Assembly (NCBI RefSeq): GCF_001037465.1
Contig: NZ_LFCV01000013.1
Location: forward strand, 17,974-81,973
Direction: 5' to 3'
Origin: Xenorhabdus khoisanae
GTDB lineage: Bacteria > Pseudomonadota > Gammaproteobacteria > Enterobacterales > Enterobacteriaceae
DNA: 64,000 nucleotides
Positions 25,047 to 33,538 of this stretch are shown here, in pieces. The first letter of the stretch is position 1; the number at the start of each line of letters is the position of its first letter. The notes beneath the pieces are model-generated. The model was not told the DNA's origin. It worked only from the letters and a program-made list of their open reading frames with translations, and searched no databases. Position numbers and translations under genes: made by a program.

Positions 25047-26228
25047 ATGAAGAAGCCTACTGGCTCTGATAACACTGCTGTTCAAAAACCTGCCTTGGTC
25101 GCCGTCGATACGGATTCAGGCGACACGATGGTTGAACAGCCTATTTTAGTCGCCGTTGATGCAGGTTCCGGCAATATCGCTATTCGCTTTGAACGTAATG
25201 GGGAAATTGAAAATCACATCATTCCTGCACGGGTACGCCAAGGTAATGCTCAATCAATGGCGTTAGAAGCGGGAACCTCATGGGAAACCGAAGGGGATCA
25301 CGGGGAAAATGTGGTATTTTCTGTTGTCAGTGGTGGTAACGACCTCGTTAATACCTGTGATCCAAACTACCAATCCAGTCCTGCACATCGTGCCTTGGTT
25401 ATCAATGCACTGGCACAACTGGGGTTAGGCGGACAGGAAATTATTCTGGCGGACACGCTGCCGATTAATCAGTTTTACAGTGACTTGGGGAAAATTGACC
25501 AAAAACGTATTAACGCCAAGCGTAATAGCTTAATGAAGCGGATTAACAATGTCTCCGGCCAGTATAAAGCACCACACATTATTGACGTTATGGTCTACCC
25601 TGAAGCGGTTCCCGCCTATGTGTCAGCTTCCGTCACGCCTGATATGAAAGCCAACCCTGAACTTGAAGGCGCGGAGAGCATCATGGTGGTTGATGTAGGG
25701 CGGTTTACCTGTGATATCGCCGTGCTGGATAAAACTCACCAAATTGTGAGGCGAGGAACCTTTGAACACGGTGTCTATATGATGTTAGATCGTGTTCACG
25801 CGTTGCTTCAGGAAAACGCAGAAAAACTCAACATTGCTGAACCCAAAGAAATTCACCTTGAGTCCATTGATACATTTATCCGCCAAGGTTATATCGGTTC
25901 CCGTCTGAAATCAGCCGCAGACAAACGCATTAAAATTGATGAGATCGTCCAACAGGCGGCAGAGGAATTTGCTGAAATCATTCGAAATGATATTCGTAAC
26001 GTTCATCGCAATCTGAGTGATATTGATGTGCTTATTCTGGTTGGTGGCGGTGCCAATTTGATAGGCGGCAAACTGGAATACCTTAAAAATTGTACAACAG
26101 AATGGGGATGTCCTGTCTATATCCCTGATCATCCTGAATATGCCATTGTTCGCGGTGTTCATATAGCATTTAAAAGAGATGCGCAGGAAATCATTAAGGA
26201 ATGGCTGATTAAGGCAGGTACAAAATGA
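25047..26228 (+). CDS. parM: ParM/StbA-type actin-like plasmid partition ATPase
   Basis: A 393-residue protein; ATG 25047 follows GGGAA. Actin-fold signatures: phosphate 1 LVAVDAGSGNIAIRFE (about residues 35-50), phosphate 2 IMVVDVGRFTCDIAVL (about 213) and adenosine motif VLILVGGGANLIGG (about 330). It would form dynamic filaments that push plasmid copies apart. The first 35 residues carry a second, imperfect LVAVDTDSGD copy of the phosphate-1 segment. The next gene is the likely adaptor. P1 itself uses ParA/ParB, so this is a module exchange. Confidence 0.9.
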   Translation: MKKPTGSDNTAVQKPALVAVDTDSGDTMVEQPILVAVDAGSGNIAIRFERNGEIENHIIPARVRQGNAQSMALEAGTSWETEGDHGENVVFSVVSGGNDLVNTCDPNYQSSPAHRALVINALAQLGLGGQEIILADTLPINQFYSDLGKIDQKRINAKRNSLMKRINNVSGQYKAPHIIDVMVYPEAVPAYVSASVTPDMKANPELEGAESIMVVDVGRFTCDIAVLDKTHQIVRRGTFEHGVYMMLDRVHALLQENAEKLNIAEPKEIHLESIDTFIRQGYIGSRLKSAADKRIKIDEIVQQAAEEFAEIIRNDIRNVHRNLSDIDVLILVGGGANLIGGKLEYLKNCTTEWGCPVYIPDHPEYAIVRGVHIAFKRDAQEIIKEWLIKAGTK

Positions 26229-26262
26229 AAAGGCTAAGCTACTGGAAGAAAAAGGGGCTTAA

Positions 26263-26790
26263 ATGTCATCTTTATTAGCCATTAAAGCGCAAGCACTCAA
26301 CGAAGCAGGCATTGCTACCACAAAGTTTCGGGAAGATTATCAAAGCCTGACCGGTCATCACAGCAAACGGAAAATGATGATGAGCGCGATTCGTTGCGGC
26401 TACATTATCGAGAAAGCGGGGTTAGCGCCCCTGCTGTCACTGCTCGATACAGAAGCATTTTTCGCTGCTGATCAAAACACACGTAAGCAGATGGTCATGC
26501 GGGTGCTGGCGTTAAGTAATATGGAAGAAACCCCCACCACTCCCGTTGAGCCAGACATGACAACCGTGGAAATTGAAACACCACCCGCAACAGCAAAAGC
26601 GATAATTCAACCGGAAGAACCAGCGAATAACGGCACAGGGGCTCCGTCTGAGAATACCACCAGCATAATCAAACACGAGAAACGAGAGGATGGTTCAGCG
26701 ACGTTAATTGAACGTTCAACCAATAAACAACCGCCGCCTTCAACGCTATCAGCAATGTCAGCACTCAGAGGAAACGTGACTAAGAAATAG
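26263..26790 (+). CDS. probable ParR/StbB-like partition adaptor
   Basis: A 175-residue protein starting 34 bases after parM, with AAGGGG upstream. Residues 1-75 are helical and basic (EDYQSLTGHHSKRKMMMSAIR), compatible with a small DNA-binding dimer. Residues 90-175 are a disordered Pro/Thr/Glu-rich tail ending LRGNVTKK. In ParM operons the second gene encodes the centromere-binding adaptor whose C-terminus touches the filament. Assigned by position; no direct family match is seen. Confidence 0.55.
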   Translation: MSSLLAIKAQALNEAGIATTKFREDYQSLTGHHSKRKMMMSAIRCGYIIEKAGLAPLLSLLDTEAFFAADQNTRKQMVMRVLALSNMEETPTTPVEPDMTTVEIETPPATAKAIIQPEEPANNGTGAPSENTTSIIKHEKREDGSATLIERSTNKQPPPSTLSAMSALRGNVTKK

Positions 26791-27175
26791 GATCTATCAT
26801 TCTTTTTCGGATCATGTCATCCCAAATCTTACGTAAGGCTGCATTCTGTAATGCAGCCTTGTTTTCATCGCCCTTCAGCCCACCAGCGGGAATCACTGTT
26901 TTTGAGAAATCAATGGATATGCCATGGCGCGGCTTAAAGTGGGCCTGTGTAATGTATTTCATTTCATATTTTCTTGGCCGAACACGGGTATCCATGAGGC
27001 AAACAATGTTTTTGGACGAACAAAACACGTTAAGTCGTGCGTAGACAAAATCCTTGTCTATTTTGACATGGGGGTAATAGCGGCGAATGGCATCCATGAC
27101 CTCTTTGGCGGTCAGAGGGCGGTTTTCTCTCAGAAGCACATCTGCCAAATGGATATTGGAGATTTTTTCTTTCAC
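26780..27175 (-). CDS. hypothetical DNA-binding-like protein
   Basis: The frame is open to a TTG at 27187; GTG 27175 with GGAAAAGAG upstream is the better start. The N-terminal half looks like a winged helix (ISNIHLADVLLRENRPLTAK, DAIRRYYPHVKIDKDFVYAR) with a wing-like segment VCLMDTRVRPRKYEMKY. It overlaps the 3-prime end of the partition adaptor gene and converges with it. No family name is recognised. Confidence 0.55.
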   Translation of the reverse strand: MKEKISNIHLADVLLRENRPLTAKEVMDAIRRYYPHVKIDKDFVYARLNVFCSSKNIVCLMDTRVRPRKYEMKYITQAHFKPRHGISIDFSKTVIPAGGLKGDENKAALQNAALRKIWDDMIRKRMIDPIS

Positions 27176-27189
27176 GCTCTTTTCCAAGG

Positions 27190-27199
27190 AAATTCTAAA
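27190..27199 (+). promoter_or_regulatory. recurrent AAATTCTAAA motif, copy 4
   Basis: AAATTCTAAA followed by a TGATTTTTT tract, immediately upstream of the leftward gene at 26780-27175. The position suggests control of that gene. Confidence 0.45.
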
Positions 27200-27295
27200 T
27201 GATTTTTTATATTACATAAAAAGCAGAAAAGAAGAAGAAAATACCTTCAATTACAATAAGTTAATAATAAAATAGGCAGTGGTTATATAGACTAA

Positions 27296-27321
27296 TAAGA
27301 AAAGGCCGCATTAAGCGGCCT
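27296..27321 (-). terminator. terminator of the RelE/Xre module
   Basis: AGGCCGC and GCGGCCT arms with a 5-base loop, followed on the minus strand by TTTTCTTATT, 13 bases after the antitoxin stop. Confidence 0.75.
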
Positions 27322-27333
27322 CTGTGATTAATC

Positions 27334-27708
27334 TTAATCCAAGATTAATTGTGTCGGTCTACACGCATAAAACGCCGCCAATTTTTCCAGCGTAGCTTGG
27401 CGTGGACGTTCTGCTCTTTCAAATTGAGAGACGGCGGCTTGTGTAATTCCCAGCCTCTCGGCCACCTCTGTCTGTGATAAACGTCGATATATACGCCATG
27501 CTGCATGAAGTGTCACATCTTCATCAACCATAATACTAATGACGTCATGGGGAATGGTTTCATCATCATTAGCCCCCTTGGGGTAAGGGATACTGACGTA
27601 ATCTTCATCACGATCCAGCGCTGCAAGCAAGCGTTCATACTCCGCAATAGGAAGTACTACAGCCTGCTTGTTGCCGTTCTCATCTGTAATAAACTGGATA
27701 CCAGCCAT
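27334..27708 (-). CDS. two-domain antitoxin (Phd-like plus Xre HTH)
   Basis: A 124-residue protein; ATG 27708 follows GGAG. Residues 1-35 look like the N-terminal strand-helix of a Phd/YefM-like antitoxin (VVLPIAEYERLLAALDRDED). Residues 70-124 are an Xre helix-turn-helix (RLSQTEVAERLGITQAAVSQ). It is the second gene after its RelE-like toxin, the HigBA-type order. It would neutralise the toxin and repress the promoter at 28088-28116. Confidence 0.85.
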   Translation of the reverse strand: MAGIQFITDENGNKQAVVLPIAEYERLLAALDRDEDYVSIPYPKGANDDETIPHDVISIMVDEDVTLHAAWRIYRRLSQTEVAERLGITQAAVSQFERAERPRQATLEKLAAFYACRPTQLILD

Positions 27709-27756
27709 ATTATCTCCGATATTGTATTGGCCATAACGCGAATAGAGGAAAAAGCA

Positions 27757-27773
27757 GGCGGGTATTCCCCGCC
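27757..27773 (-). terminator. hairpin between toxin and antitoxin genes
   Basis: GGCGGG and CCCGCC arms with a 4-5 base loop in the 72-bp gap. No T-run follows, so it is probably an mRNA stability or attenuation element rather than a full terminator. Confidence 0.4.
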
Positions 27774-27780
27774 GTGCCAG

Positions 27781-28041
27781 TCAATATGTCTTTGTTTGTC
27801 TCCGCTTAACTTCCTGCACTTCCAAAATCTTCGGCTCTTTACCTGAAAGCTCAAACAGAATTCGGTAGTCACCTACTCTCAATCTGTATTGAGTTTCCGT
27901 TCCCGTTAATTTTTTGATATCCAAATCCACCAGCGGAAAACCCGTAAGCAAACCCACTTTATTTTTGATTGCTTTCTGGTATCGCGTGTCGATCCTGACT
28001 AGCTGTTTGGTTGCCGCTTTAGACCAAACCACTTTGACCAT
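27781..28041 (-). CDS. RelE/ParE-superfamily toxin
   Basis: An 86-residue protein. The second of two adjacent ATGs is the likelier start, given AGGGGAA. Family features: VVWSKAATKQLVRIDTRYQK at the N-terminus, DIKKLTGTETQYRLRVGDYRILFEL in the core, and EVKRRQTKTY at the end. RelE members cut mRNA at the ribosome; ParE members poison gyrase. The sequence does not settle which. First gene of the leftward module. Confidence 0.88.
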   Translation of the reverse strand: MVKVVWSKAATKQLVRIDTRYQKAIKNKVGLLTGFPLVDLDIKKLTGTETQYRLRVGDYRILFELSGKEPKILEVQEVKRRQTKTY

Positions 28042-28087
28042 CATTTCCCCTATTTTTAAAGAGCATCTCCGTTTTCAGGATAGGTGT

Positions 28088-28116
28088 AATATAAGCCTTA
28101 TGGCTTATATTGTCAA
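28088..28116 (-). promoter_or_regulatory. promoter and operator of the RelE/Xre module
   Basis: On the minus strand TTGACA (28111-28116) and TATATT (28088-28093) are 17 bases apart. A palindrome ATAAGC-N6-GCTTAT fills the spacer, as expected for antitoxin autoregulation. Confidence 0.7.
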
Positions 28117-28132
28117 TATAACACTTATATTA

Positions 28133-28330
28133 TTATAAGTATTTCGAATGCCCCATTAAAATTCGTTTCCCAATCCATGCCATCACAGGTACGGCCATTG
28201 AATTACCGATTGCCCGGTAACGATGACCATCGGGGCAGTCAGCCGTTGCCTTACCATTCCACGGAATTTGGGTGTGATTATCGGGGAAACCTTGCAACCG
28301 CTCGCACTCTACGGGTGTTAAACGGCGCAC
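28133..28330 (-). pseudogene. C-terminal fragment of a C5-cytosine DNA methyltransferase
   Basis: About 65 residues with the conserved C-terminal block of Dcm-type enzymes: RRLTPVECERLQGFPDNHT (motif IX region) and RYRAIGNSMAVPVMAWIGKR (motif X). A stop lies about 10 codons upstream of the GTG at 28330, and motifs I to VIII are absent. It cannot methylate DNA alone. A remnant of a larger gene lost by deletion. Confidence 0.8.
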
Positions 28331-28521
28331 GGTATAACCGTATCGATTTTTATATTACAAGAAGATTGCGGGTCATTAATGCGTGGCTAGTCAATCAGTA
28401 TAAACTTGAAGATCGGTAATGATTGTTGACAAATAATCTATAAATGGTTACTATTGTTACCGTTGGCTGGCGACTTTGGCCGGTTACGTTCTTTAACAAA
28501 GTGAGACTTAATTTAAAAGGA

Positions 28522-28746
28522 GTGTTATCTATCGCGTATCATAAAAATAAGGAGATCAATGCGGCAATTGCATATGCCGTGTCTCAAGGCTGGGCTTACA
28601 TCAAACGGAAAGGAAAAGGCCATGCTGTAGGAGTTTTGCGATGTGGACGTGAAGATAAGTGCCACCAAAAATCAGTGTGGGGAACACCGGATAGCCCCCA
28701 AGACCACGCAAAAGATATAATCTCATTAGTGGATAAATGCAAATAA
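28522..28746 (+). CDS. small basic protein, possible toxin partner of the next gene
   Basis: The conserved-looking part is YHKNKEINAAIAYAVSQGWA followed by KRKGKGHAVGVLRCG and WGTPDSPQDHAKDI. The start is unclear: AAGGAG (28517) is followed by GTG directly and by ATC at a better distance. The G-K-G-H plus later H pattern recalls HicA-like small RNases but is not a match I can confirm. The gene at 28812 follows after a terminator-like hairpin. Confidence 0.5.
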   Translation: MLSIAYHKNKEINAAIAYAVSQGWAYIKRKGKGHAVGVLRCGREDKCHQKSVWGTPDSPQDHAKDIISLVDKCK

Positions 28747-28750
28747 TATC

Positions 28751-28776
28751 AAGGCCGTCAATCGGCGGCCTTTTTT
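28751..28776 (+). terminator. rho-independent terminator
   Basis: GGCCG and CGGCC arms followed by six T residues, just after the stop at 28746. Confidence 0.7.
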
Positions 28777-28811
28777 ATATCAGTCTCACATCTAATGATA
28801 GGAAAAAGGAT

Positions 28812-29381
28812 ATGAGAAAATACAGTTTTAGCATCGTGGTGGGTGGAAAGAAAATCACTACTGACGATGATTTGTTTGATATCTCAGACGCTTTGTATGA
28901 AGCAGGATGCAGCGACGCCCACCCCGCTGCATACAACGGTACATTGTACGTTAATTTTACACGCAACGGCGAAAATTACGCCAAATCAGTGTCATCTGCC
29001 ATCTCTGATATTGAGTCAGTTTCTGGATTAACTTGTTTATCTGTAGATATTGGTGATGTAGTCAGTTTAAGTGATGCTGCTGAACTGGCAGGAACCACCA
29101 AAGCGGCGTTATCTCGATACAGTAAGGGGAGCCGTGGAGCCGGTGATTTTCCGACACCAATTCTACGCGTAGATAGCAGTCGCCCGTTATGGTCATGGGC
29201 GGATATTGCTGAATGGCTCGAAAAAAACCAGCTCATCGACAATGAGCTGGTGGAGCAAGCACGGATGACTGGAGCCATTAACACAGCACTGTCAATTCGA
29301 AACACTAATTCAATGGATACAGTATTTCAATTTCTGTACGCATTGAAATCCAATAATAACCACACAATAATCACGGCGTAG
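28812..29381 (+). CDS. HTH-containing regulator or antitoxin-like protein, 189 aa
   Basis: ATG 28812 follows AGGAAAAAGG. Residues 1-75 form a HicB-like alpha/beta domain (YSFSIVVGGKKITTDDDLFD, ALYEAGCSDAHPAAYNGTLY). Residues 85-145 are an AlpA/MerR-like helix-turn-helix (VSLSDAAELAGTTKAALSRYS, PLWSWADIAEWLEKN). The combination suggests an antitoxin for the preceding small protein; this is inference. A degraded copy of its C-terminal coding part lies at 29985. Confidence 0.6.
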   Translation: MRKYSFSIVVGGKKITTDDDLFDISDALYEAGCSDAHPAAYNGTLYVNFTRNGENYAKSVSSAISDIESVSGLTCLSVDIGDVVSLSDAAELAGTTKAALSRYSKGSRGAGDFPTPILRVDSSRPLWSWADIAEWLEKNQLIDNELVEQARMTGAINTALSIRNTNSMDTVFQFLYALKSNNNHTIITA

Positions 29382-29420
29382 TTAACAATAATTCTTTTAA
29401 AAGATAAGTCTCACACATTC

Positions 29421-29448
29421 GGCCGTCTAAATGATGGCCTTTTTTTTT
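29421..29448 (+). terminator. rho-independent terminator
   Basis: GGCCGTC and GATGGCC arms, 5-base loop and nine T residues, 40 bases after the gene at 28812. Confidence 0.75.
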
Positions 29449-29537
29449 ATTTCACGACACCTTCTGAAATTGAATATAAAATAACCCCTAACAAGGGTTA
29501 TTTATTCAGTGTTTAAATGTAAATTTAAGGTGGTGTT

Positions 29538-29978
29538 ATGGGAATTACAGAGAAAATAGCGACAGCATTTTGCACTCGTGAATCAAATCAGAACGTAGAA
29601 CCTGATTTACTGGCACCAATAATCACAAAAGTAGTAAGCAGCTTTCCAGACACTCAACGCTTATCTGTGATAGTGAGTCTAGTGGGACTGAATAAGAGAA
29701 AATCTTATCGATTATTTATAGATATTCTCCATAATGGAGAGAGTTGTGTAAAATTTCAGGAAAATCCTTATGGTGATGAAGGAGAAGAATTCACTGTTGA
29801 AAACATCAGATTACCGGAGGATCAAGTTACTGCTATTTTTAGTGCCGTATTTGACCAGATAGAGTTCCCTGAACCCGGCATCTATGAAATAAAGGTGAAA
29901 TTAAGAAATCAAGAAAAGCAAGTCATTGATGAGGACTCCTACTATTTTTATGTTTTGGATAAAAAGGATTACAAATAG
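29538..29978 (+). CDS. hypothetical protein, 146 aa
   Basis: ATG 29538 follows AAGGTGGTG. The product is soluble and beta-rich in its second half (GIYEIKVKLRNQEKQVIDED, YYFYVLDKK), resembling an immunoglobulin-like or DUF6941-like fold. No catalytic motif is visible. It sits between the 28812 gene and a degraded copy of that gene. Confidence 0.55.
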   Translation: MGITEKIATAFCTRESNQNVEPDLLAPIITKVVSSFPDTQRLSVIVSLVGLNKRKSYRLFIDILHNGESCVKFQENPYGDEGEEFTVENIRLPEDQVTAIFSAVFDQIEFPEPGIYEIKVKLRNQEKQVIDEDSYYFYVLDKKDYK

Positions 29979-29984
29979 GGAATT

Positions 29985-30178
29985 ACGGAGCGGGTGATGT
30001 CCCAACACCCATTCTACGTATAGACAGTCACTGTCCATTATGGCCGTGGACTGATATTGCCAACAAATAATCTCATCGACAATGCGCTGGTGGAACAAGC
30101 ACGGATGACCGGTGCTATTAACACGGCACTATCAATGCGAAACACAATTCACCTATACACATTAGAATCCAAGAATAT
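29985..30178 (+). pseudogene. degraded duplicate of the 28812 gene C-terminal end
   Basis: The sequence matches 29137-29360 over most of its length (shared blocks near GGTGAT, ACACC-ATTCTACG, GGAACAAGCACGGATGAC and ATTAACAC-GCACT) but has a deletion and several frame-breaking changes. It overlaps the 3-prime end of the leftward gene at 30162. Confidence 0.8.
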
Positions 30179-30437
30179 TTAATCGATTATTTAATTCACG
30201 AATACGGTCTGATTCAGTTCGGAACGGTGGACACAGATCGTTATTAGCTTGATCCAATACATACATGCCAAACCATGTAATGCTATAAATACCATGCCGG
30301 TGATAACAAACAACGCCCAGTTCCGCTAATCTGTGCATAATTTCACGGGAAACATCGTACCCTTCTCCATCATCCGACGTCGCTTTAAAACGCCGTAATG
30401 CCGCCAAATCCTCTGGTTGCAGGTAGTTGATACTCAT
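30162..30437 (-). CDS. hypothetical protein, 91 aa
   Basis: ATG 30437 (MSINYLQPEDLAALRRFKAT) is preferred over the longer frame, which runs into the neighbouring gene. It looks like a small winged-helix-type protein (SREIMHRLAELGVVCYHR, SITWFGMYVLDQ). Soluble, no family recognised. It follows the gene at 30442 after 4 bases. Confidence 0.55.
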   Translation of the reverse strand: MSINYLQPEDLAALRRFKATSDDGEGYDVSREIMHRLAELGVVCYHRHGIYSITWFGMYVLDQANNDLCPPFRTESDRIRELNNRLNILGF

Positions 30438-30441
30438 TCTT

Positions 30442-30705
30442 TTAGCTCTTCTGATATGACGCTGTAAATGTTGGGTTATATTCTTGCACGACCCTGAATA
30501 CACCGAGAGATTTCCCCTCAGTAAATACCACGATATCAATCGGCCAGTAAGCTCCCCATCCCTCATGATTATCATTATAATCTTTAGCGCACATCTCAGC
30601 TAGATGCTTAGGGGACAGGACATCCGGCTTATCATTTTTCAGAGCGTATCGATCTGTCAGGTCATCAAAATTATTTTTGCCTACTACTGCATATTCGATT
30701 GTCAT
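30442..30705 (-). CDS. hypothetical protein, 87 aa
   Basis: The frame is open to a GTG at 30822, but that codon sits in a hairpin stem. ATG 30705 (MTIEYAVVGKNNFDDLTDRY) has GGACG upstream and gives a compact protein containing LSPKHLAEMCAKDYNDNHEG and WPIDIVVFTEGKSLG. This resembles small conserved phage/plasmid proteins, without a known role. Confidence 0.5.
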   Translation of the reverse strand: MTIEYAVVGKNNFDDLTDRYALKNDKPDVLSPKHLAEMCAKDYNDNHEGWGAYWPIDIVVFTEGKSLGVFRVVQEYNPTFTASYQKS

Positions 30706-30809
30706 TCTAACGTCCCAAATCACATACCCAAATGAGTTATTAAATATTTTTATCTCTCTTAATACAAATCGTTTCCCCTGTGACGGCTTAAACGAATTCG
30801 GGTTATTTA

Positions 30810-30830
30810 CGGGTTCTTCCACAGAACCCG
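30810..30830 (-). terminator. hairpin after the lipoprotein gene
   Basis: CGGGTTC and GAACCCG arms with a 7-base loop, right after the stop of the 30837 gene on the minus strand. Confidence 0.5.
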
Positions 30831-30836
30831 ATTTAT

Positions 30837-31379
30837 CTAATCCACCCTCGCCACTTGATTTTCATTCGCATATGAAAACCAATAATAAGCTCTATTATCA
30901 GGCACTTTTTCCTTTTTCATCAAAACGTTTGCATTATCTTTTGATATGACGTAATACTTAATATATTTTTTTTCCTTTTTTCTAACATCAAAATTTAATA
31001 CTAATGTTTTTTCGGAACCCGAAATATCAATATAATGCTCAAGATAAACAAGTTTGTTGTCTTTAACAAAGATGATTTTTGAAAATATATCTAAATCCCC
31101 ATCAATTTTTAAGTTGATGAAACTTTCAACAGCTTTACGTTCAAATCCATTATCTATTACATACATGTAATCCCACTCAAATGGTGTGATGCTTTTCATA
31201 TTGACAATACATTCATCATTAACATGACAATATTTATCAGTATAATCAAATATACCTTCAGCTATATTAACCTCCCTGCAACTGGACAAATAAAACACAG
31301 AGAAAAACATAATAAACAAAGTAACTAATTGACTTTTTCGCCCTAGCAAATAACCGTCTGGGTTAAAAACTATCATCAT
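30837..31379 (-). CDS. predicted lipoprotein, candidate immunity protein
   Basis: A 180-residue protein with GAGG before tandem ATGs. Residues 17-33 are a hydrophobic signal (LVTLFIMFFSVFYLSSC) ending in lipobox LSSC, so a mature lipoprotein is expected in the periplasm or outer membrane. The mature part is beta-rich and acidic/lysine-rich. It lies 128 bases downstream of the predicted secreted toxin at 31508, the usual place for an immunity gene. A periplasmic immunity protein would imply a toxin acting in the periplasm. This pairing is inference. Confidence 0.65.
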   Translation of the reverse strand: MMIVFNPDGYLLGRKSQLVTLFIMFFSVFYLSSCREVNIAEGIFDYTDKYCHVNDECIVNMKSITPFEWDYMYVIDNGFERKAVESFINLKIDGDLDIFSKIIFVKDNKLVYLEHYIDISGSEKTLVLNFDVRKKEKKYIKYYVISKDNANVLMKKEKVPDNRAYYWFSYANENQVARVD

Positions 31380-31507
31380 CGCCTCTCTCTACGTTGCCCA
31401 TTCATATAAAAAAGTCGGCTTTTTGTCGGCGGTAGTATCGCGCTTAATTGCATATCCATGACAACCGAAAAAGCCGAGCTTAAATTTACATTATTTTTAA
31501 GTCGTTA

Positions 31508-33076
31508 TCATTGATAATCGACAATGGGTTCTTTTCGCTTCCCAGCTGCTAACTGTTCGGGTGAAAAACCTTCATTATCACCTCTATCAAATTGACTCTT
31601 CATATAAGAAAATTGTTCATCTGAAATTTTCTCTTTCACCACTGAAAATCCAGAGGCATTCTCTTTGGCAACGTAGAGACCTTCTTTATGAAAATGGTTT
31701 AATATTGCTTTAGCCTGCTCTTTCATTGACGTATTGGCGTTTGCCATTCCAATTTGGCGACCTGTTCGGTTATTCAGCATATCAATCGTTTCATCAGCAT
31801 CTGCGGACGTTTTGAAATGGCGAACACTCAAATCTAACGTGTCATATCGTTCATGTGCATCAGCCACACGAGAGGCTATTTCCTTACCGTATTTAGCGGT
31901 AATTGCAGATTGCCATAGTGTATGTCGAAAGGCATTAACCTGGCTACCCTCCCTGCGATCATTGTCCTGAAGTACTCCGTAAGGGTTTGTCTCACGCGAT
32001 CCCTGCGTTGAAAAACGCAGTGCGCTAGTTGTCATATTCGTACTGCCTTGAGAAATCCCCCCTATATTGAAGACCTTGTCTAGGTTACTAACGGCAAACA
32101 TGTATTGTTGTATGTCTCGCTGCAAATTAGTTTTCTTTCCCGAGAAAAAATCATATTGGTTTTTAACAAGATCTTTATGGTCGCTATTGCTAAAGTCACT
32201 TTTAAGAAAATCTGTAGTTAACTTACCAATATTTTTTACATATGTACTCATTTGACCAAATTTATCGAACTCTTTGACAAGTTCATCTAGTACGAAAATA
32301 TTTTTTAATGTTGGAGCCATATTGTTATATAATTCTTTAATGGCTGAATTAAAATCCCTTTTACCCCATTGGGTACTCCTTCCAGTACCTTCCACACTAC
32401 CCATATGGTGGTAAAAGTTATCATATTTTGATTTCCTGGATTCATTTCCATAAGCAAATATTTGTAATGTGGTTTGAGCATTAGATGATAAGCTCTTAAA
32501 TGAACCTATTCTGTTATCTAGTAAATATCTATCTTCAAAAAGCCCTTTTAGATTATCCATGGTTGAATAAAACCGCTTACCTTCAAGCATAGATAAATGG
32601 CTCATCACAACAGGCGCTGTAGAGTTAAACATATTTTTGATATTTAATAATGGTTGAGTAAAATGGTAATCACTCCTCATTAGCGCGAATGTCTCACCAT
32701 TAGGCTTATTACGATATTTGTCCAGTAGTCCCAATGCCTTATTTATTTCCTTTTCTATAAAAGGACACTGTTTTCTTGAACAAACTGGACATATTCCCTC
32801 CTTTCCATTAGCTTGCCAAAGTTTAGCCATATCATGAGCGCTAATTCCTCCACCTGGTGTGTAAAGGGCACCATCCGTTAGAGTTTCACGCGGCTTCGCA
32901 TAGGAACCATACCCAATACCAGGAAAAATGTTAGGAGTAGATGGCATAAAACTAGATTTCAATCTGTTTAAAACGTCTCTCCCGCTGATTGTCGCCGGGA
33001 TAATTTTAAGAATTCTCTTTCCATCCGCAGTATATGGAATACCATTTTCATAATATGCAATTAAATTATATGACAT
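31508..33076 (-). CDS. predicted secreted toxin (T6SS-effector-like), 522 aa
   Basis: ATG 33076 follows AAGGATATAGAG. Residues 1-110 hold a CPVC-SRKQCPF cysteine pair. The middle is a long helical region. Residues 385-465 carry a motif set (NAFRHTLWQSAITAKYG, ADAHERYD, IDMLNNRTGRQIGMAN) that I associate with a toxin domain of polymorphic effectors (DUF6973-like, H---W...DAHE...NN--GR). No Sec signal is visible, which fits spike-mediated delivery. A lipoprotein gene follows. The gene is AT-rich relative to the tail operon and probably horizontally acquired. Confidence 0.6.
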   Translation of the reverse strand: MSYNLIAYYENGIPYTADGKRILKIIPATISGRDVLNRLKSSFMPSTPNIFPGIGYGSYAKPRETLTDGALYTPGGGISAHDMAKLWQANGKEGICPVCSRKQCPFIEKEINKALGLLDKYRNKPNGETFALMRSDYHFTQPLLNIKNMFNSTAPVVMSHLSMLEGKRFYSTMDNLKGLFEDRYLLDNRIGSFKSLSSNAQTTLQIFAYGNESRKSKYDNFYHHMGSVEGTGRSTQWGKRDFNSAIKELYNNMAPTLKNIFVLDELVKEFDKFGQMSTYVKNIGKLTTDFLKSDFSNSDHKDLVKNQYDFFSGKKTNLQRDIQQYMFAVSNLDKVFNIGGISQGSTNMTTSALRFSTQGSRETNPYGVLQDNDRREGSQVNAFRHTLWQSAITAKYGKEIASRVADAHERYDTLDLSVRHFKTSADADETIDMLNNRTGRQIGMANANTSMKEQAKAILNHFHKEGLYVAKENASGFSVVKEKISDEQFSYMKSQFDRGDNEGFSPEQLAAGKRKEPIVDYQ

Positions 33077-33254
33077 CTCTATATCCTTAACTTATTTATT
33101 TTCAAGATAAAATTAATCCCTTTATGAAAGGGGAAAAAAATTTACAGCAACTCTAATTTTAAAATCAATAAATAAAAATTATAAAAGCAAGTATGGAAAT
33201 TATTTTTTGATAAATTTATTATTAATTTTAAAATATAAGAATTTCTTTTGGCAG

Positions 33255-33404
33255 TTCGTATCGTCGCCGCACTGGGAAGTACACCTTAGTTCTGAGTTCT
33301 GGTTACATCTCCAGGGTGCTTATGACCGGCGTCAGCTAGAAGACCAAGGGATCGTTTTATATGGTGAACATGATGATACGTTGCAGGCTACTTCAAATCA
33401 TTAA
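33255..33404 (+). pseudogene. C-terminal remnant of a HigA-like antitoxin
   Basis: The frame reads LSSEFWLHLQGAYDRRQLED, which matches the C-terminal signature of HigA antitoxins (S-EFWLNLQ--YDLR), but the helix-turn-helix part is missing. The rest of the 33077-33538 gap is AT-rich and shows no gene. Confidence 0.6.
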
Positions 33405-33538
33405 TAAATACGGGCTGTTATAACCCGTTTTTAATTTTGAAACTCAATAGTCTCAATTTCGATTTTTGATACGGATATATGATATCTTAAGTTAATTAAT
33501 ACACACCAGCGCACTCGGAAACGAAAAGAGGTGTAGTT

